Part shown: positions 1 through 9,449 of the stretch, piece by piece | How positions within the stretch are numbered: position 1 is the stretch's first letter | Layout of the letters: each line of letters begins with the position of its first letter | From: Flavilitoribacter nigricans DSM 23189 = NBRC 102662 | Lineage (GTDB): Bacteria; Bacteroidota; Bacteroidia; Chitinophagales; Saprospiraceae | Direction of reading: 5' to 3' | Assembly (NCBI RefSeq): GCF_002646595.1 | Contig: NZ_PDUD01000018.1 | Coordinates: forward strand, 62,001-126,000 | Length of the DNA stretch: 64,000 nt | Translations under genes and position numbers: made by a program | Notes under the pieces: model-generated | Databases searched by the model: none | Seen by the model: only the letters and a program-made list of their open reading frames with translations | Told to the model about the DNA's origin: nothing

Positions 1-2040
1 ACCGTCTGATGGCGCAATATTCGTCAGAATGCTGCCAAAGGGAACATTCAGGGTGCCGGTATAGGAAAGCCCCCAGATGCGATATGTACGCGGAGCAAAA
101 AGATCAAAATCAATGATGCCTCCGTTCACCGTGGAGAATACGCGGTTGTTCACGTCGGTTACTACCAGCACGTAAGGCTGATCGGTAGCCGTAGTGGTCG
201 AAGTAAAGGTAAAGGCATCGGGAATATCGTCATTGCCGCAGGTCAGGGCCTCGGTGTCGCCGTTCAGGATGGTCAGATCGCCACCGTCCACGACGATCCG
301 TTCCACTTCGATAAAATCGTCGGAAAGGTCAGAACAGCCGTCCACCAGCGTGGCGGTCGCCGCATTATCGCCGGGCTGGGCCATTAATACGCCTTCGTAA
401 TTGAGTCCCCAGATACGGCTGGTACCTTTGGGCAGGTCGGATAGTGGGATGGCCTCTCCTTCAATGATCTGCAGAATATTATTATCGGTATCGGTTAGCA
501 GGTAAGTATAGGAAAACTCGGCATCGCCGGTATTACTCAGGTTGAGAATGGTCTGTCCGAAGGTATCCGGGCTGTCGCAGCCGGTGAAAGCGTTCGAACC
601 GTCCGCCAGGGTTACTGAGCCGCCTTCGGGGCGGATCCGCGTAATGGTGATGAAATTTTCCGAAACCTGATAGCAACCGTCGGTCAGATCGGCTTCTTTG
701 AGTTCCTGGCCGATGACAGGCAGGATGTTTCCACTGTAGGAAAGTCCACGAACCCGGAAATCATCTTCATCGTCGAATTCATCGATGGAGATCAGATTTT
801 CCGTATAAATGCCTTTGATGAAATTATTGTCGCCGGTCAGGATCCAGGCGTAGCCTTCCTGAGCGGTGCTGGTCGTTTGGAAACTGAAACTATCCGGCAG
901 TTCGTCGATACCGCAGGGGCGGACTTCGGTACTGCCATCGGCCAGCGCTACCTGGCCGCCGTCCACAAAGGTGCGGGTCAGGGTAATGAAATTATCGGAG
1001 ATATCGAAACACCCGGTCTGCACGTCCGTGAAATCCGGATAAGTTCCGGACGCTCCGGTCAGTTCACCGGCAAAGCTGATCCCTCTCACCCGGCTGTTCC
1101 CCATGGGGAGCTCGGAAAGGTTGATCGTATTGCCCTCCACAACCGTGAAGGTCGTTTCGGCTTCATCGCTCAGTATATAAGCGTAGTTAAAGGTTTGGTC
1201 ATTATCATTACCCAGTGTGATCACTACGTTGGTAGCTTCGGGGTAGTCGCAGGCCTGTACATCTTCCGTTCCGCCGTCGGCGGTGATGGTTCCGCCTTCC
1301 GGCTGGGTGCGTACTACGGATACGTAATTGTCGGAGACGTCGTAGCAGCCTTCGGCCAGTTCGGTTTCGTGAATGTTTTGTCCGGCTTCGACGATCAGAC
1401 CGCCGGTATAGGCAATACCGTAAACGCGGCAAACCCCCTGACTGGCATTGGTGAAGTCGACGTTGCCGTCTTCACTGATGCTGAGCAGTTGGTCATTCTC
1501 ATCGGTCACCAGGTAGGCGTAGATGGGTTCGTTCACTTCACTGGTAGTGAAAGAGAGCAGGTCGGGCAACTCATCATCCGTACAGATGTATTCGGTGCTG
1601 CGTCCGTTGCCGGATTCCACCGTGCCGCCTTCGGGTACAATGTTCAGAACACCTATATAGTTGGGCGAAACGGCCGAGCAGACCGAAGCCAGATTGCTGT
1701 CAAATATATTACCGCCCTCCTCAGCTAACACCAGGCCAATGTAGGAAAAGGCATATACCCGCAAATTACCGCCGGGTAAACCGTCGAAAGATACCTTATC
1801 ACTGATGCTGACGCGCAAGATGGTTCCATCTTCTTGGGTGACAATAAAACCGTAGGGCGTATTTACCCTACTGGTACGGAACCGGATCCACATGATGGCA
1901 CCGGGTTCACAGGTGATCGTCGTGTCTCCCTCGCGCACCGCAATTTCGGCGGGCACGCAAAGCGAAGAGTTCTGAGCCTGTACCCCGTAAAAAGACAGGA
2001 AACATAGCGCCAAAAGCGTGTAAAATCTGATGAGCTTCAT
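1..2040 (-). CDS. Secreted tandem-repeat protein, 3' end beyond window
   Basis: An open frame runs without a stop from ATG at 2040 to the window edge, so 680 residues are visible and the C-terminus is missing. It opens with a classical signal peptide (MKLIRFYTLLALCFLSFYG, ending VQAQ). The rest is about five repeats of roughly 112 residues. Each has a GG-x-(V/I/L)-x3-(D/N)G segment (near 275, 615, 945, 1287 and 1617), a central YAYxxTDxxN-type strand, an RVxGxxYxG motif and a GCxxxSxNxI end. I do not recognise a named domain; the repeats look like beta-sandwich modules of surface proteins. Given the type IX cargo next door, a sorting tail beyond the left edge is likely but not seen. It diverges from the gene at 2523. 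The exact function is unknown. Confidence 0.8.
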   Translation of the reverse strand, partial: MKLIRFYTLLALCFLSFYGVQAQNSSLCVPAEIAVREGDTTITCEPGAIMWIRFRTSRVNTPYGFIVTQEDGTILRVSISDKVSFDGLPGGNLRVYAFSYIGLVLAEEGGNIFDSNLASVCSAVSPNYIGVLNIVPEGGTVESGNGRSTEYICTDDELPDLLSFTTSEVNEPIYAYLVTDENDQLLSISEDGNVDFTNASQGVCRVYGIAYTGGLIVEAGQNIHETELAEGCYDVSDNYVSVVRTQPEGGTITADGGTEDVQACDYPEATNVVITLGNDNDQTFNYAYILSDEAETTFTVVEGNTINLSELPMGNSRVRGISFAGELTGASGTYPDFTDVQTGCFDISDNFITLTRTFVDGGQVALADGSTEVRPCGIDELPDSFSFQTTSTAQEGYAWILTGDNNFIKGIYTENLISIDEFDDEDDFRVRGLSYSGNILPVIGQELKEADLTDGCYQVSENFITITRIRPEGGSVTLADGSNAFTGCDSPDTFGQTILNLSNTGDAEFSYTYLLTDTDNNILQIIEGEAIPLSDLPKGTSRIWGLNYEGVLMAQPGDNAATATLVDGCSDLSDDFIEVERIVVDGGDLTILNGDTEALTCGNDDIPDAFTFTSTTTATDQPYVLVVTDVNNRVFSTVNGGIIDFDLFAPRTYRIWGLSYTGTLNVPFGSILTNIAPSDG

Positions 2041-2522
2041 AGAATGACGTTAATTTTCTAGTAATCTAAAAAAGACAGTTGTGTTAATAAAAAACCGGCC
2101 TGGGTAAAGGGGAGTAGATGGGGGTAGGATAATAAAAGAATACAGACTATTGTGTTCTACGCTACAAACTACATATGGTTTCTAATAAATGCTAAATTGG
2201 GTCTAATTGATCCGTTCCTCACGGTTAAATGAGGGAAGGGTACGGTTTCTTGACTAAAAGGCGAGTGGATGTAAAAAGACTATGTTTTGATTAATTGCAG
2301 ACGCTAAATTATCACAATTTTCCGGACTAGGAAAAAAATAGCCACTTTTTTAATATGTTTTCTTTTTAAATTAAAAAGATCTTTAACATGATGGAAGTTT
2401 CGTAGAATAATTCTAATTTTATCCTCCTCACAACTATCTATAATAGCAACTACGAGAAGACCGTTTTAAGCTCAATAACTACTCAATTTACAAACCGGAT
2501 TGTGTAGCTACTGCTTATCCCT
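2041..2522. other. AT-rich divergent intergenic region
   Basis: This is 482 bases between two divergent genes for secreted proteins, so it must hold promoters for both. It is clearly richer in A/T than the flanking genes, with runs such as the one around 2330-2370. I found no exact TAnnTTTG box in either orientation; the nearest is TATGTTTTG at 2281-2289, which has one extra base in the spacer. No open frame or strong hairpin was seen. Confidence 0.5.
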
Positions 2523-5231
2523 ATGGTAAAAATGACGTTAAATAATTGGTGTTTTTTCTCCTTGCTGGGAGTTGTTTTGGTACTTGGCGCACCGGTGGAG
2601 TCCCTGGGTAATAACCCGGAAGGCCCCGGAATACCTAAGTCTGAAGGACCTCCTAACAAAACAATTCGTACGGAAGTCGGCCTCACTCCCGAGGAACTGG
2701 TCCGCAACGTATTTGTTGCCGGCACCTGTGATAATATCAGCAAGATCAAAGGACTGGGAAATCCCGACGGGATAGGGTATTTTGAGAATGGTAATGCGGC
2801 GATCGGATTGGATCGGGGCATTATTTTGGCTACCGGGCCGGTGGCTTACGCCGCAAATTCGAACAGCGCCGGCGATAAAAGTGGCGATTTTGGCGACAAA
2901 AGTGGTGATAGCGACCTCGGTAAGCTGGCTTCTACTTCCATCCGGGACCGCGTAGGCCTGGAATTTGATTTTGTTCCGCTCGATTCCTTCGTGACTTTCC
3001 GCTACGTTTTCGCCTCGGAAGAGTATTGTGAGTTCGTGGGCAGCAAGTACAATGACGTATTCGGATTCTTTGTCAGCGGCCCCGGAATTGAGGGCGGTTT
3101 CACCGGAAATGCGGAAAATGTAGCGCTCATCCCCGGGTCGGCGGATTATGTTTCCATCAATAACGTCAACCATAAAAAGAACAGCCAGTATTACATCGAT
3201 AATACCCGGAATCACGATGCTGAACGCTGCGGATTCCCCTATGTAGCCTCCGAACGGGAAAAATACATCGAATACGATGGGTTTACGGTACGATTGACGG
3301 CGCGTCTCCGACTGACTCCCTGCGAAACCTATCATATCCGCCTCGTAGTAGCCGATGTGGCTGATAATTTTTACGATTCGGCGGTCTTCCTGGAAGCCGG
3401 TAGTTTCGACCTCGGTGGCCAGATCAGTGTAAAAGCGATCACGCCCTCGGAGGAAGCCGTATCCGAAGGGTGTAGCGGTACTTTTTTCGAATTTAAAAGA
3501 GATAATCCTTCCGTTGAGTTCCCGATGAGCGTGCGTTTTCGGCTGACGGATGAGACAACCGCTGCGGAAGGAACCGATTTCGGTGCTTTCCCATCCTTCA
3601 TCACCATTCCTGCCGGTCAGCGTACCGTGCGACTGCCAATAGAGGTCTTCAACGATGCGCTGGTAGAAGGCGAAGAAAAAATTGCCATAGAATTAGATAT
3701 ACCCTGTGCCTGCTATTCCGACGGGGCGGAAGTCCTGATCGACGATCCGCCGGATCTGATCGTGCAGTTGGATGATCTGGCAATCTGTCCCGAGCAAACG
3801 GAATACCTCATTCCCGAAGTCTCGGGCGGGAATCCGGGTTATCAGTATGCCTGGAGCGACGGATCTACTTCCGACCGACTGCTGATCGAACAGATCCAGG
3901 AGGAGCCTTATTATTTGACAGTTACCGATCAGTGCGGCCACGAGATCAGCGTATCCGCCAAAGTTACCCCGACCCAACCACCGCGTGCGACCATCTCGGG
4001 TATACAGGGCATTTGTGCCGGGGATACAGCCAGGATAGAAGTGAACTTTACCGGTATCGCGCCCTGGAACTTTACCTATAGTATCGACGGAGAGCCGATC
4101 GCCCGGAAAGAAGGTATCAAATCCAATCCGTACTTTCTGGACGCTACCCGCGATGGGGATTACGAGTTGATCGAGTTCTCGGATGCCGGTTGTAGCGGTG
4201 AAGTGCAGGGCCTGGGCTCCGTCAGTGTCTATGAGATCCCATTGGGAGCCGAAGCCAGTCCGGTAAGTTGTGCGGGCAGTTCGGATGGCCGGATCGTAAT
4301 TGATCTGACGGAAGATTTTCCACCCTACCAATACAGCTGGGAGGAAGTGCCGGGTAATACCTCCAAAAATTTGAATAATGCTTCAGCGGGAGATTATACT
4401 TTTCGGGTACGTGATGGCCGTGGCTGTTCCAGCTCGATCCGGGTGAGTGTGGAAGAACCGCCGGCATTGATCTTCCCAGAACTGGATTGCGAGTCCATCC
4501 GGGACGGAAGCTGGCGACCGGTGGCGACCGGTGGCACGGGACCCTATGACTATTACCTGAACGGTTCCGGGATCAGTGTTGACGTCCTGGCCCAGAGTCT
4601 GGAAGCGGGTAACTACTACGAACTGGAAATTGTTGATAGTCGCGGATGTACGGTAACCGATAGTTTACTGGCGCCATATCTGGGAGAAAGTTACGTCAGC
4701 CTGCCGCCATCGATCAGTCTGCTGCTGGGATCGGAATACCAGTTGATGCCCGATCTGAGTCTGCCCCAGAACCTGCTGGCCGGCGTGAGGTGGTTGCCGG
4801 GAGAGAATCTGTCCTGTGACGATTGCCTGAACCCTTTTATCGAAATGCTGGAAGATGGTAACTATACGATCCGTGTGATCGATAAATTTGGATGTACGGA
4901 TGAAGCGACTTCCCAGATTATCCTGAATACGGAATATCCGATCTTTATCCCCAATGTATTTTCTCCCAACGGTGATGAAAAAAATGATAGATTTGGCGTG
5001 ATGTCCCACGCGGCCGTAATAAGCCGGATCCTGAATATGACCTTGTATAACCGATGGGGGAACCAGATCTTTCAGGTCCGGGATGTGCTCCCGGATGCCA
5101 TCAACGCAAGCTGGGACGGTACCGCCGGCGGACGCCCGGCGCCTCCGGGGATCTACGTTTATCAAATGGAAATAGAACTCGCTAACGGAAGGACTAAAAT
5201 ATTGACGGGCGACGTTCTATTGCTGCGATAA
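2523..5231 (+). CDS. Choice-of-anchor L protein with type IX secretion type B tail
   Basis: A 902-residue cell-surface or secreted protein. Residues 1-29 form a signal peptide. Residues about 55-300 match the choice-of-anchor L domain, with LTPEELVRNVFVAGTCDNIS, FRYVFASEEYCEFVGSKYND and VFGFFVSGP motifs. A Calx-beta-like stretch follows near 350-400, then Ig/SprB-like repeats with GGNPGYQYAWSDG and DGRGCSS motifs. The last 90 residues, from IPNVFSPNGDEKNDRF through LYNRWGNQIF to the GIYVYQMEI strand, are the type B (gliding-motility-type) type IX sorting domain, which is cleaved on export through the outer membrane. The family is typical of Bacteroidota adhesins; the ligand is unknown. A short internal repeat GDKSGDFGDKSGD lies near residue 118. 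ATG at 2523 is used; an in-frame ATG at 2532 is also possible. Confidence 0.88.
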   Translation: MVKMTLNNWCFFSLLGVVLVLGAPVESLGNNPEGPGIPKSEGPPNKTIRTEVGLTPEELVRNVFVAGTCDNISKIKGLGNPDGIGYFENGNAAIGLDRGIILATGPVAYAANSNSAGDKSGDFGDKSGDSDLGKLASTSIRDRVGLEFDFVPLDSFVTFRYVFASEEYCEFVGSKYNDVFGFFVSGPGIEGGFTGNAENVALIPGSADYVSINNVNHKKNSQYYIDNTRNHDAERCGFPYVASEREKYIEYDGFTVRLTARLRLTPCETYHIRLVVADVADNFYDSAVFLEAGSFDLGGQISVKAITPSEEAVSEGCSGTFFEFKRDNPSVEFPMSVRFRLTDETTAAEGTDFGAFPSFITIPAGQRTVRLPIEVFNDALVEGEEKIAIELDIPCACYSDGAEVLIDDPPDLIVQLDDLAICPEQTEYLIPEVSGGNPGYQYAWSDGSTSDRLLIEQIQEEPYYLTVTDQCGHEISVSAKVTPTQPPRATISGIQGICAGDTARIEVNFTGIAPWNFTYSIDGEPIARKEGIKSNPYFLDATRDGDYELIEFSDAGCSGEVQGLGSVSVYEIPLGAEASPVSCAGSSDGRIVIDLTEDFPPYQYSWEEVPGNTSKNLNNASAGDYTFRVRDGRGCSSSIRVSVEEPPALIFPELDCESIRDGSWRPVATGGTGPYDYYLNGSGISVDVLAQSLEAGNYYELEIVDSRGCTVTDSLLAPYLGESYVSLPPSISLLLGSEYQLMPDLSLPQNLLAGVRWLPGENLSCDDCLNPFIEMLEDGNYTIRVIDKFGCTDEATSQIILNTEYPIFIPNVFSPNGDEKNDRFGVMSHAAVISRILNMTLYNRWGNQIFQVRDVLPDAINASWDGTAGGRPAPPGIYVYQMEIELANGRTKILTGDVLLLR

Positions 5232-5307
5232 CCATACCGACCGAAGCGCCTTGGCAAGCCTGATGGGGTAAAATGGTCAGGACCAAACCGTTACTTTGCG
5301 TCGGGAA

Positions 5308-5333
5308 CAGCTGCCTGTGACACACGGCAGCTG
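5308..5333. other. Small inverted repeat upstream of M1 peptidase
   Basis: CAGCTGCC (5308-5315) and GGCAGCTG (5326-5333) form a perfect 8-bp stem with a 10-base loop, 30 bases before the peptidase start. A TTACTTTG sequence at 5291-5298, one base off the TAnnTTTG promoter box, lies just upstream, so the hairpin could sit at the start of the mRNA. A weak terminator of the preceding gene is the alternative; no T-run follows. Confidence 0.35.
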
Positions 5334-5363
5334 GTTCGCTGTAGAGAATTCAAACAATATGCT

Positions 5364-7025
5364 ATGAAGAAAATCGTGCTGCTCTTTGCACCGCTCTTAC
5401 TTTTGACTCCCTTATTCGGACAAAAGGATTTTTACAAAACCTACGAGTTTACGGAAGCGGATACCCTGAGGGGCATGTTACGACCGGAAAGAACTTGCTA
5501 TGATGTTACCTTTTACGACATCAATATTCGCATTGACCCCAACCAGCAGGAACTGTCCGGTTGGGTGGACCTGTTCTACCGGACCGTTGAAGATTTCTCC
5601 CGCCTACAGATCGACCTCTACGAAAACATGGACCTGGACAGCATCAGTTTTCAGGGCAGATCACTGTCATTCGAGCGCCGGCACGATGCTATTTTCGTAA
5701 ACTTTCCGACCGAACAAAAAAAAGGGACCAGTGGTCAATTCCGGATCTTCTACCACGGTAAGCCAACGACCGCGAATAATCCCCCCTGGGACGGCGGCTT
5801 CGTCTGGAGTAAAGACCGCCGGGGCCGGCACTGGATCGGGGTCGCCTGCGAAGGCGATGGCGCCAGTCTGTGGTGGCCGAACAAAGATCACCTGTCAGAT
5901 GAACCGGATAGTTTATCCATTCGGGTTTCGGTCCCAAAAAATCTAAGCTGTATTGCCAACGGCGAATTGCGGAAGAAGGTCGATCAGGGCGATTACCAGC
6001 GCTGGGATTGGTTCGTATCCTATCCGATCAACAATTATAACGTCACGGTCAACATCGCCAATTACACCCATTTTTCCGATACTTATCAGGCAGCGGACGG
6101 CGAGGAGTTGTCGCTGGATTATTATGTACTGGATTATAATGAAGAAAAAGCGCGGGAACATTTCGAGCAGGTTAAACCGATGCTGGCGTGTTATGAGAAG
6201 TATTTCGGCAAGTATCCCTTCTGGAACGACGGTTTTGCGATGGTGGAAACTCCCTACCTCGGCATGGAACACCAGGGAGCCATCGCCTACGGTAACCGCT
6301 ACATGCGCGGATATCTGGGAGGCATGATCCCGGCCGGAATGGATTGGGATTACATCATCATTCACGAAACCGGGCACGAGTATTTTGGCAACAGCATCAG
6401 TTGTAACGATCTGGCGGAGATGTGGATCCACGAATCTTTTACTACTTACATGGAGGCTCTTTACGTGGAGTGTGAATACAGCTACGAAGATGCCGTCGGC
6501 TATCTGGTCAGTCAGCGGCCGTACATCGATAACGAAGAACCCATTCTGGGGCCGAAAGGCGTCAATTGGGAAGACTGGTCCGGCAGCGATCATTACTACA
6601 AGGGAGCCTGGATGTTACATACCCTGCGGCATGCGCTGCAGAATGATGAACTGTGGTTCGATATCCTGAAATCCTTTCACCTGGAACACGCGATCTCCAA
6701 CGTGACCACGGAAGATTTTATCCAGTGGGTCAATGATAAAACGGGAGCGCAGTGGGACGCCTTTTTCGAGCAGTACCTGGAATATCCCGAAGTTCCTACT
6801 CTTGAATACCGGACTACCGCGGTTGGTAACGATCTGAAAGTGGATATCCGCTGGGACTGCGCGGTGGAGGAATTCGCCATGCCGGTCCTGCTCGGAGATC
6901 CGGAGGACTGGGAAATGGTTCGCCCCACCACCTATTGGCAATCCGTTACGCTAAAAGACATCGACGAAAAAACCTTTGAGATCGCCACGGATCTTTTCCT
7001 GATCAGGACGAAACGGGCGAAGTAG
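5364..7025 (+). CDS. Secreted M1-family zinc metallopeptidase
   Basis: A 553-residue aminopeptidase-type enzyme. Residues 1-20 are a signal peptide ending in GQ. The gluzincin motif HETGHEYFGN, followed 18 residues later by the third zinc ligand in WIHESF, identifies family M1. The exopeptidase motif, GxMEN in the classical enzymes, reads GMEHQ (in YLGMEHQGAIAYGN), a form I associate with Bacteroidota homologues. The N-terminal beta-saddle domain (about 40-230) and the helical end of the catalytic domain are present, but there is no long C-terminal HEAT domain, so it is a short M1 form. It probably trims peptides in the periplasm or outside the cell. The final 23 bases overlap the 3' end of the convergent histidine kinase gene. 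Confidence 0.9.
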   Translation: MKKIVLLFAPLLLLTPLFGQKDFYKTYEFTEADTLRGMLRPERTCYDVTFYDINIRIDPNQQELSGWVDLFYRTVEDFSRLQIDLYENMDLDSISFQGRSLSFERRHDAIFVNFPTEQKKGTSGQFRIFYHGKPTTANNPPWDGGFVWSKDRRGRHWIGVACEGDGASLWWPNKDHLSDEPDSLSIRVSVPKNLSCIANGELRKKVDQGDYQRWDWFVSYPINNYNVTVNIANYTHFSDTYQAADGEELSLDYYVLDYNEEKAREHFEQVKPMLACYEKYFGKYPFWNDGFAMVETPYLGMEHQGAIAYGNRYMRGYLGGMIPAGMDWDYIIIHETGHEYFGNSISCNDLAEMWIHESFTTYMEALYVECEYSYEDAVGYLVSQRPYIDNEEPILGPKGVNWEDWSGSDHYYKGAWMLHTLRHALQNDELWFDILKSFHLEHAISNVTTEDFIQWVNDKTGAQWDAFFEQYLEYPEVPTLEYRTTAVGNDLKVDIRWDCAVEEFAMPVLLGDPEDWEMVRPTTYWQSVTLKDIDEKTFEIATDLFLIRTKRAK

Positions 7026-8496
7026 CCATTGTCGGCAGTGCAAAAAGAAAAGTAGCTCCCTGGTTGGGTTTACTGATCACCCGGATCGTGGAATTATGTA
7101 GATCCATGATCTTGCGGGCAATGGCCAGGCCGAGCCCCGTACCGGTACTTTTCTCTTTCGCCGGTTGAGCCGATTTGCGGTACCGTTCAAAAATAAAGGC
7201 CTGCTCGTCTTCCGGGATCCCGGGCCCGGTGTCCGTCACCCGAACTTCCACCTCCTGTCGGTTGGCGGTAATGGCGATGGTGATCACACCTCCTTCCGGC
7301 GTAAACTTCAGCGCATTGTCCATCAGGTTTTGCATGACCCTTTCTACCAGGCCAACGTCGGCAAAAACCATCGGCAGGTCCGGACGCATATCCAGATTGA
7401 TCTGCACGCTTTTCTGATCAGCCAGGATCTGGAACTTATTTCTCAGATCATTGGCCAGTTCCGTAATAAAGAAGGGTTCCTTTTCCGGAGTGATCTGCTT
7501 GGCTTCCAGTTTGGAGTATTCGAACAACTGGTGAACCAGGCGGCTGAGCTTATGGCTGCTGCTCAGCACGATATTCAGGTATTTGTTTCGTTCTTCGGGG
7601 TTCAGTTCATCCGCTTTGATCTGCATGGTCTCGATGTATCCCTGCATGATCGCGAGCGGGGTACGGAGATCATGGGATACGTTAGCGATCAATTCCCGGC
7701 GCAGGTTCTCCACGGATTTCAATTCCTCGATATTAGCTACGATCCTGTCGGCCATTTCGTTGAAGGTTTCGGTCAATACGGGCAGGTCCTTGCCGGTGGC
7801 CGCCGGTATACGAGCCTGCATATCGCCATCGCGGAAACGGCGCACCGTCTGGATGGTGCTCGTCAGTCGCCGGGTGAAATAGCGCAACGCCAGCAGGCCG
7901 ATCACTACGGCCCCAAGAAGCGTGAGGAAGAAAAGATTCCCGCCCAGCTGAAACAATCGACTTTTGTAAATGGAAGAGGTAACCTGAGCCTGTTTTACAC
8001 TGGCCAGAATGATGTAGGCATAGCCGTTTAGTTTACCGTCGTGATGAAAAGGCGCGGCGGAAAATACCATCTTTTCATCCGGGATCCGGGGATTATCCCC
8101 CACGATCACTTCGTCCTCTTTTTTGTTTAGAAAGCGTTGGATCGGAGCAAGATCCACTTTATCGAGTTTCACATTTTCTTGCGGCACCACGTAAGTGACG
8201 ATTCCGCCGAGGGTATCGAGCAGATAGACCTCCACGTTGGGATTGATCACCATCATGGAGTGCATGATCTCGTGCAGCATGGCCGTATCCACCGAACCGT
8301 CCGCTTCGATCTTCGGCTCGGTTTCTTTAACCAGGTGTTCGGCAATCGAGCCGTACAGGCGCTGGTTGGCCTCCTGAAAATATTTTTGTTCTGTATAGAT
8401 GGTAACCGCCACGTAGGCAATCCCCAGCAGCACCAATACGCCGAGAAAGGTGAGGGAGATCTTCCAGTATAATCGATTAGTGAAGAGATTTTTCAA
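7003..8496 (-). CDS. Sensor histidine kinase
   Basis: A 497-residue membrane sensor kinase. There are two membrane helices (about 12-34 and 185-205) with an extracytoplasmic sensor domain between them. These are followed by a HAMP linker, the phosphoacceptor helix with NVSHDLRTPL (His about residue 276), an N box (NLMDNALKFTPEGG), a G1 box (DTGPGIPEDE) and a G2 box (GTGLGLAIARK). It pairs with the OmpR-type regulator just upstream on the same strand, 70 bases away, and together they form a two-component operon. The signal is unknown. The start appears to be TTG at 8496: no ATG lies upstream before an in-frame TAA, and the next internal Met is near residue 70, past the first membrane helix. 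Its 3' end overlaps the M1 peptidase gene by 23 bases. Confidence 0.92.
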   Translation of the reverse strand: MKNLFTNRLYWKISLTFLGVLVLLGIAYVAVTIYTEQKYFQEANQRLYGSIAEHLVKETEPKIEADGSVDTAMLHEIMHSMMVINPNVEVYLLDTLGGIVTYVVPQENVKLDKVDLAPIQRFLNKKEDEVIVGDNPRIPDEKMVFSAAPFHHDGKLNGYAYIILASVKQAQVTSSIYKSRLFQLGGNLFFLTLLGAVVIGLLALRYFTRRLTSTIQTVRRFRDGDMQARIPAATGKDLPVLTETFNEMADRIVANIEELKSVENLRRELIANVSHDLRTPLAIMQGYIETMQIKADELNPEERNKYLNIVLSSSHKLSRLVHQLFEYSKLEAKQITPEKEPFFITELANDLRNKFQILADQKSVQINLDMRPDLPMVFADVGLVERVMQNLMDNALKFTPEGGVITIAITANRQEVEVRVTDTGPGIPEDEQAFIFERYRKSAQPAKEKSTGTGLGLAIARKIMDLHNSTIRVISKPNQGATFLFALPTMATSPVSS

Positions 8497-8516
8497 GGCC
8501 TTTGAGTTAGTTTAGC

Positions 8517-8566
8517 GTCATGTCTCGTTTTGTAAGGGAGGTAATTGGTGCAAAACGACTGATGAC
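8517..8566 (-). other. Interrupted hairpin between regulator and kinase genes
   Basis: TCGTTTTG (8525-8532) pairs with CAAAACGA (8551-8558), and the outer GTCAT (8517-8521) pairs with ATGAC (8562-8566). This gives an interrupted 8+5-bp stem that spans almost the whole 69-base gap of the two-component operon and includes the regulator stop codon. It could tune the regulator-to-kinase ratio; no T-run follows, so full termination is unlikely. Confidence 0.4.
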
Positions 8567-9279
8567 TAATTTGTAAACAATTCTTCATTGAACCGGTAAC
8601 CTACTCCCCAGGTCGTAAGGATGAACTGTGGATTGGAAAGATCGGGTTCAATTTTGGCGCGCAGACGATTGATATGTGAATTGACGGTATGTTCGTAGCC
8701 ATCGAAATCATATCCCCAAACTAAATTGAGAATACGGGTTCGATCGTAGCTTTTGCCGGGATTGGAAGCCAGTAGCGAAAGGAGGTCAAATTCTTTGGGC
8801 GAAAGTTCGATACGCTGATCACCGACGGTAACTTTCCGCATATCCAGGTCAATGGCGAGCTGACCAAAGTGCATGCGGCGTTTCTTTCCATTGGCATCCT
8901 TTTTACTCATCATCTGGGTGCGGCGGAAAATAGCCTTTACCCGGGCGATGAATTCACGAACGCTGAAGGGTTTGGTGAGATAATCATCCGCACCAAATTC
9001 CAGACCCAGCACCCGGTCGATCTCTTCGGAACGGGCCGTTAGCATCAGTATGGGCGTGATGATCTCCCGGGCCCGTACCTGCCGGCAGATCTCCGTACCC
9101 TCCATTCCGGGGAGCATCAAGTCCAGGATGATAAGATCGTAAGAGGGATCGAGGGCTTTCTGGAATCCATCCTGTCCGTCGAAAGCGAAGGCCACTTCGC
9201 AGTCGAGATCCCGCAAATGAATTTCCAGTAAGGCGACGATATCCCGGTCGTCCTCCACGATCAAGACCTTCTTTCTCAT
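8566..9279 (-). CDS. OmpR/PhoB-family response regulator
   Basis: A 237-residue DNA-binding regulator. The receiver domain shows the acidic pair in IVEDDRD, the phosphoacceptor Asp in LIILDLMLPG and the conserved Lys in LTKPFS. The C-terminal winged helix has LSPKEFDLLSLLASNPGKS, the recognition segment HTVNSHINRLRAKIE and the closing wing TTWGVGYRF. I start at ATG 9279, which puts RKKVLIVEDD at the N-terminus as usual. The frame stays open to a TTG at 9330, but that adds 17 residues the family does not have. It is the first gene of the operon with the kinase at 7003-8496, which should phosphorylate it. Confidence 0.93.
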   Translation of the reverse strand: MRKKVLIVEDDRDIVALLEIHLRDLDCEVAFAFDGQDGFQKALDPSYDLIILDLMLPGMEGTEICRQVRAREIITPILMLTARSEEIDRVLGLEFGADDYLTKPFSVREFIARVKAIFRRTQMMSKKDANGKKRRMHFGQLAIDLDMRKVTVGDQRIELSPKEFDLLSLLASNPGKSYDRTRILNLVWGYDFDGYEHTVNSHINRLRAKIEPDLSNPQFILTTWGVGYRFNEELFTN

Positions 9280-9402
9280 GACAATAGGGGAGTATTTGGT
9301 GATAGATAACTCCTGCAAGTTAGTCTCCAAATATCACAAAACTGTCACAAGGCAATCTTAATGGTGTGACGCGGACGTTTTTCGGGCGGGTTTTAACAGA
9401 AA

Positions 9403-9442
9403 CCTGCCGATTGTCGCGTAATGGAGATCGACAATCGGCAGG
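9403..9442 (-). terminator. Perfect 14-bp hairpin downstream of aldose epimerase gene
   Basis: CCTGCCGATTGTCG (9403-9416) and CGACAATCGGCAGG (9429-9442) are perfect reverse complements with a 12-base loop. The hairpin begins 8 bases after the epimerase stop on the minus strand and is followed there by TTTCTGTTAAAA. It probably terminates the trehalase-epimerase unit before the response-regulator gene. Confidence 0.7.
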
Positions 9443-9449
9443 ATCGGGC

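Noticed and set aside
877-1728. Long plus-strand open frame (283 codons) inside the repeat protein gene
   Set aside because: It is antisense to a signal-peptide-bearing repeat gene with regular motifs, and its own translation shows no domain. It arises from the repeats and G/C-rich third positions.
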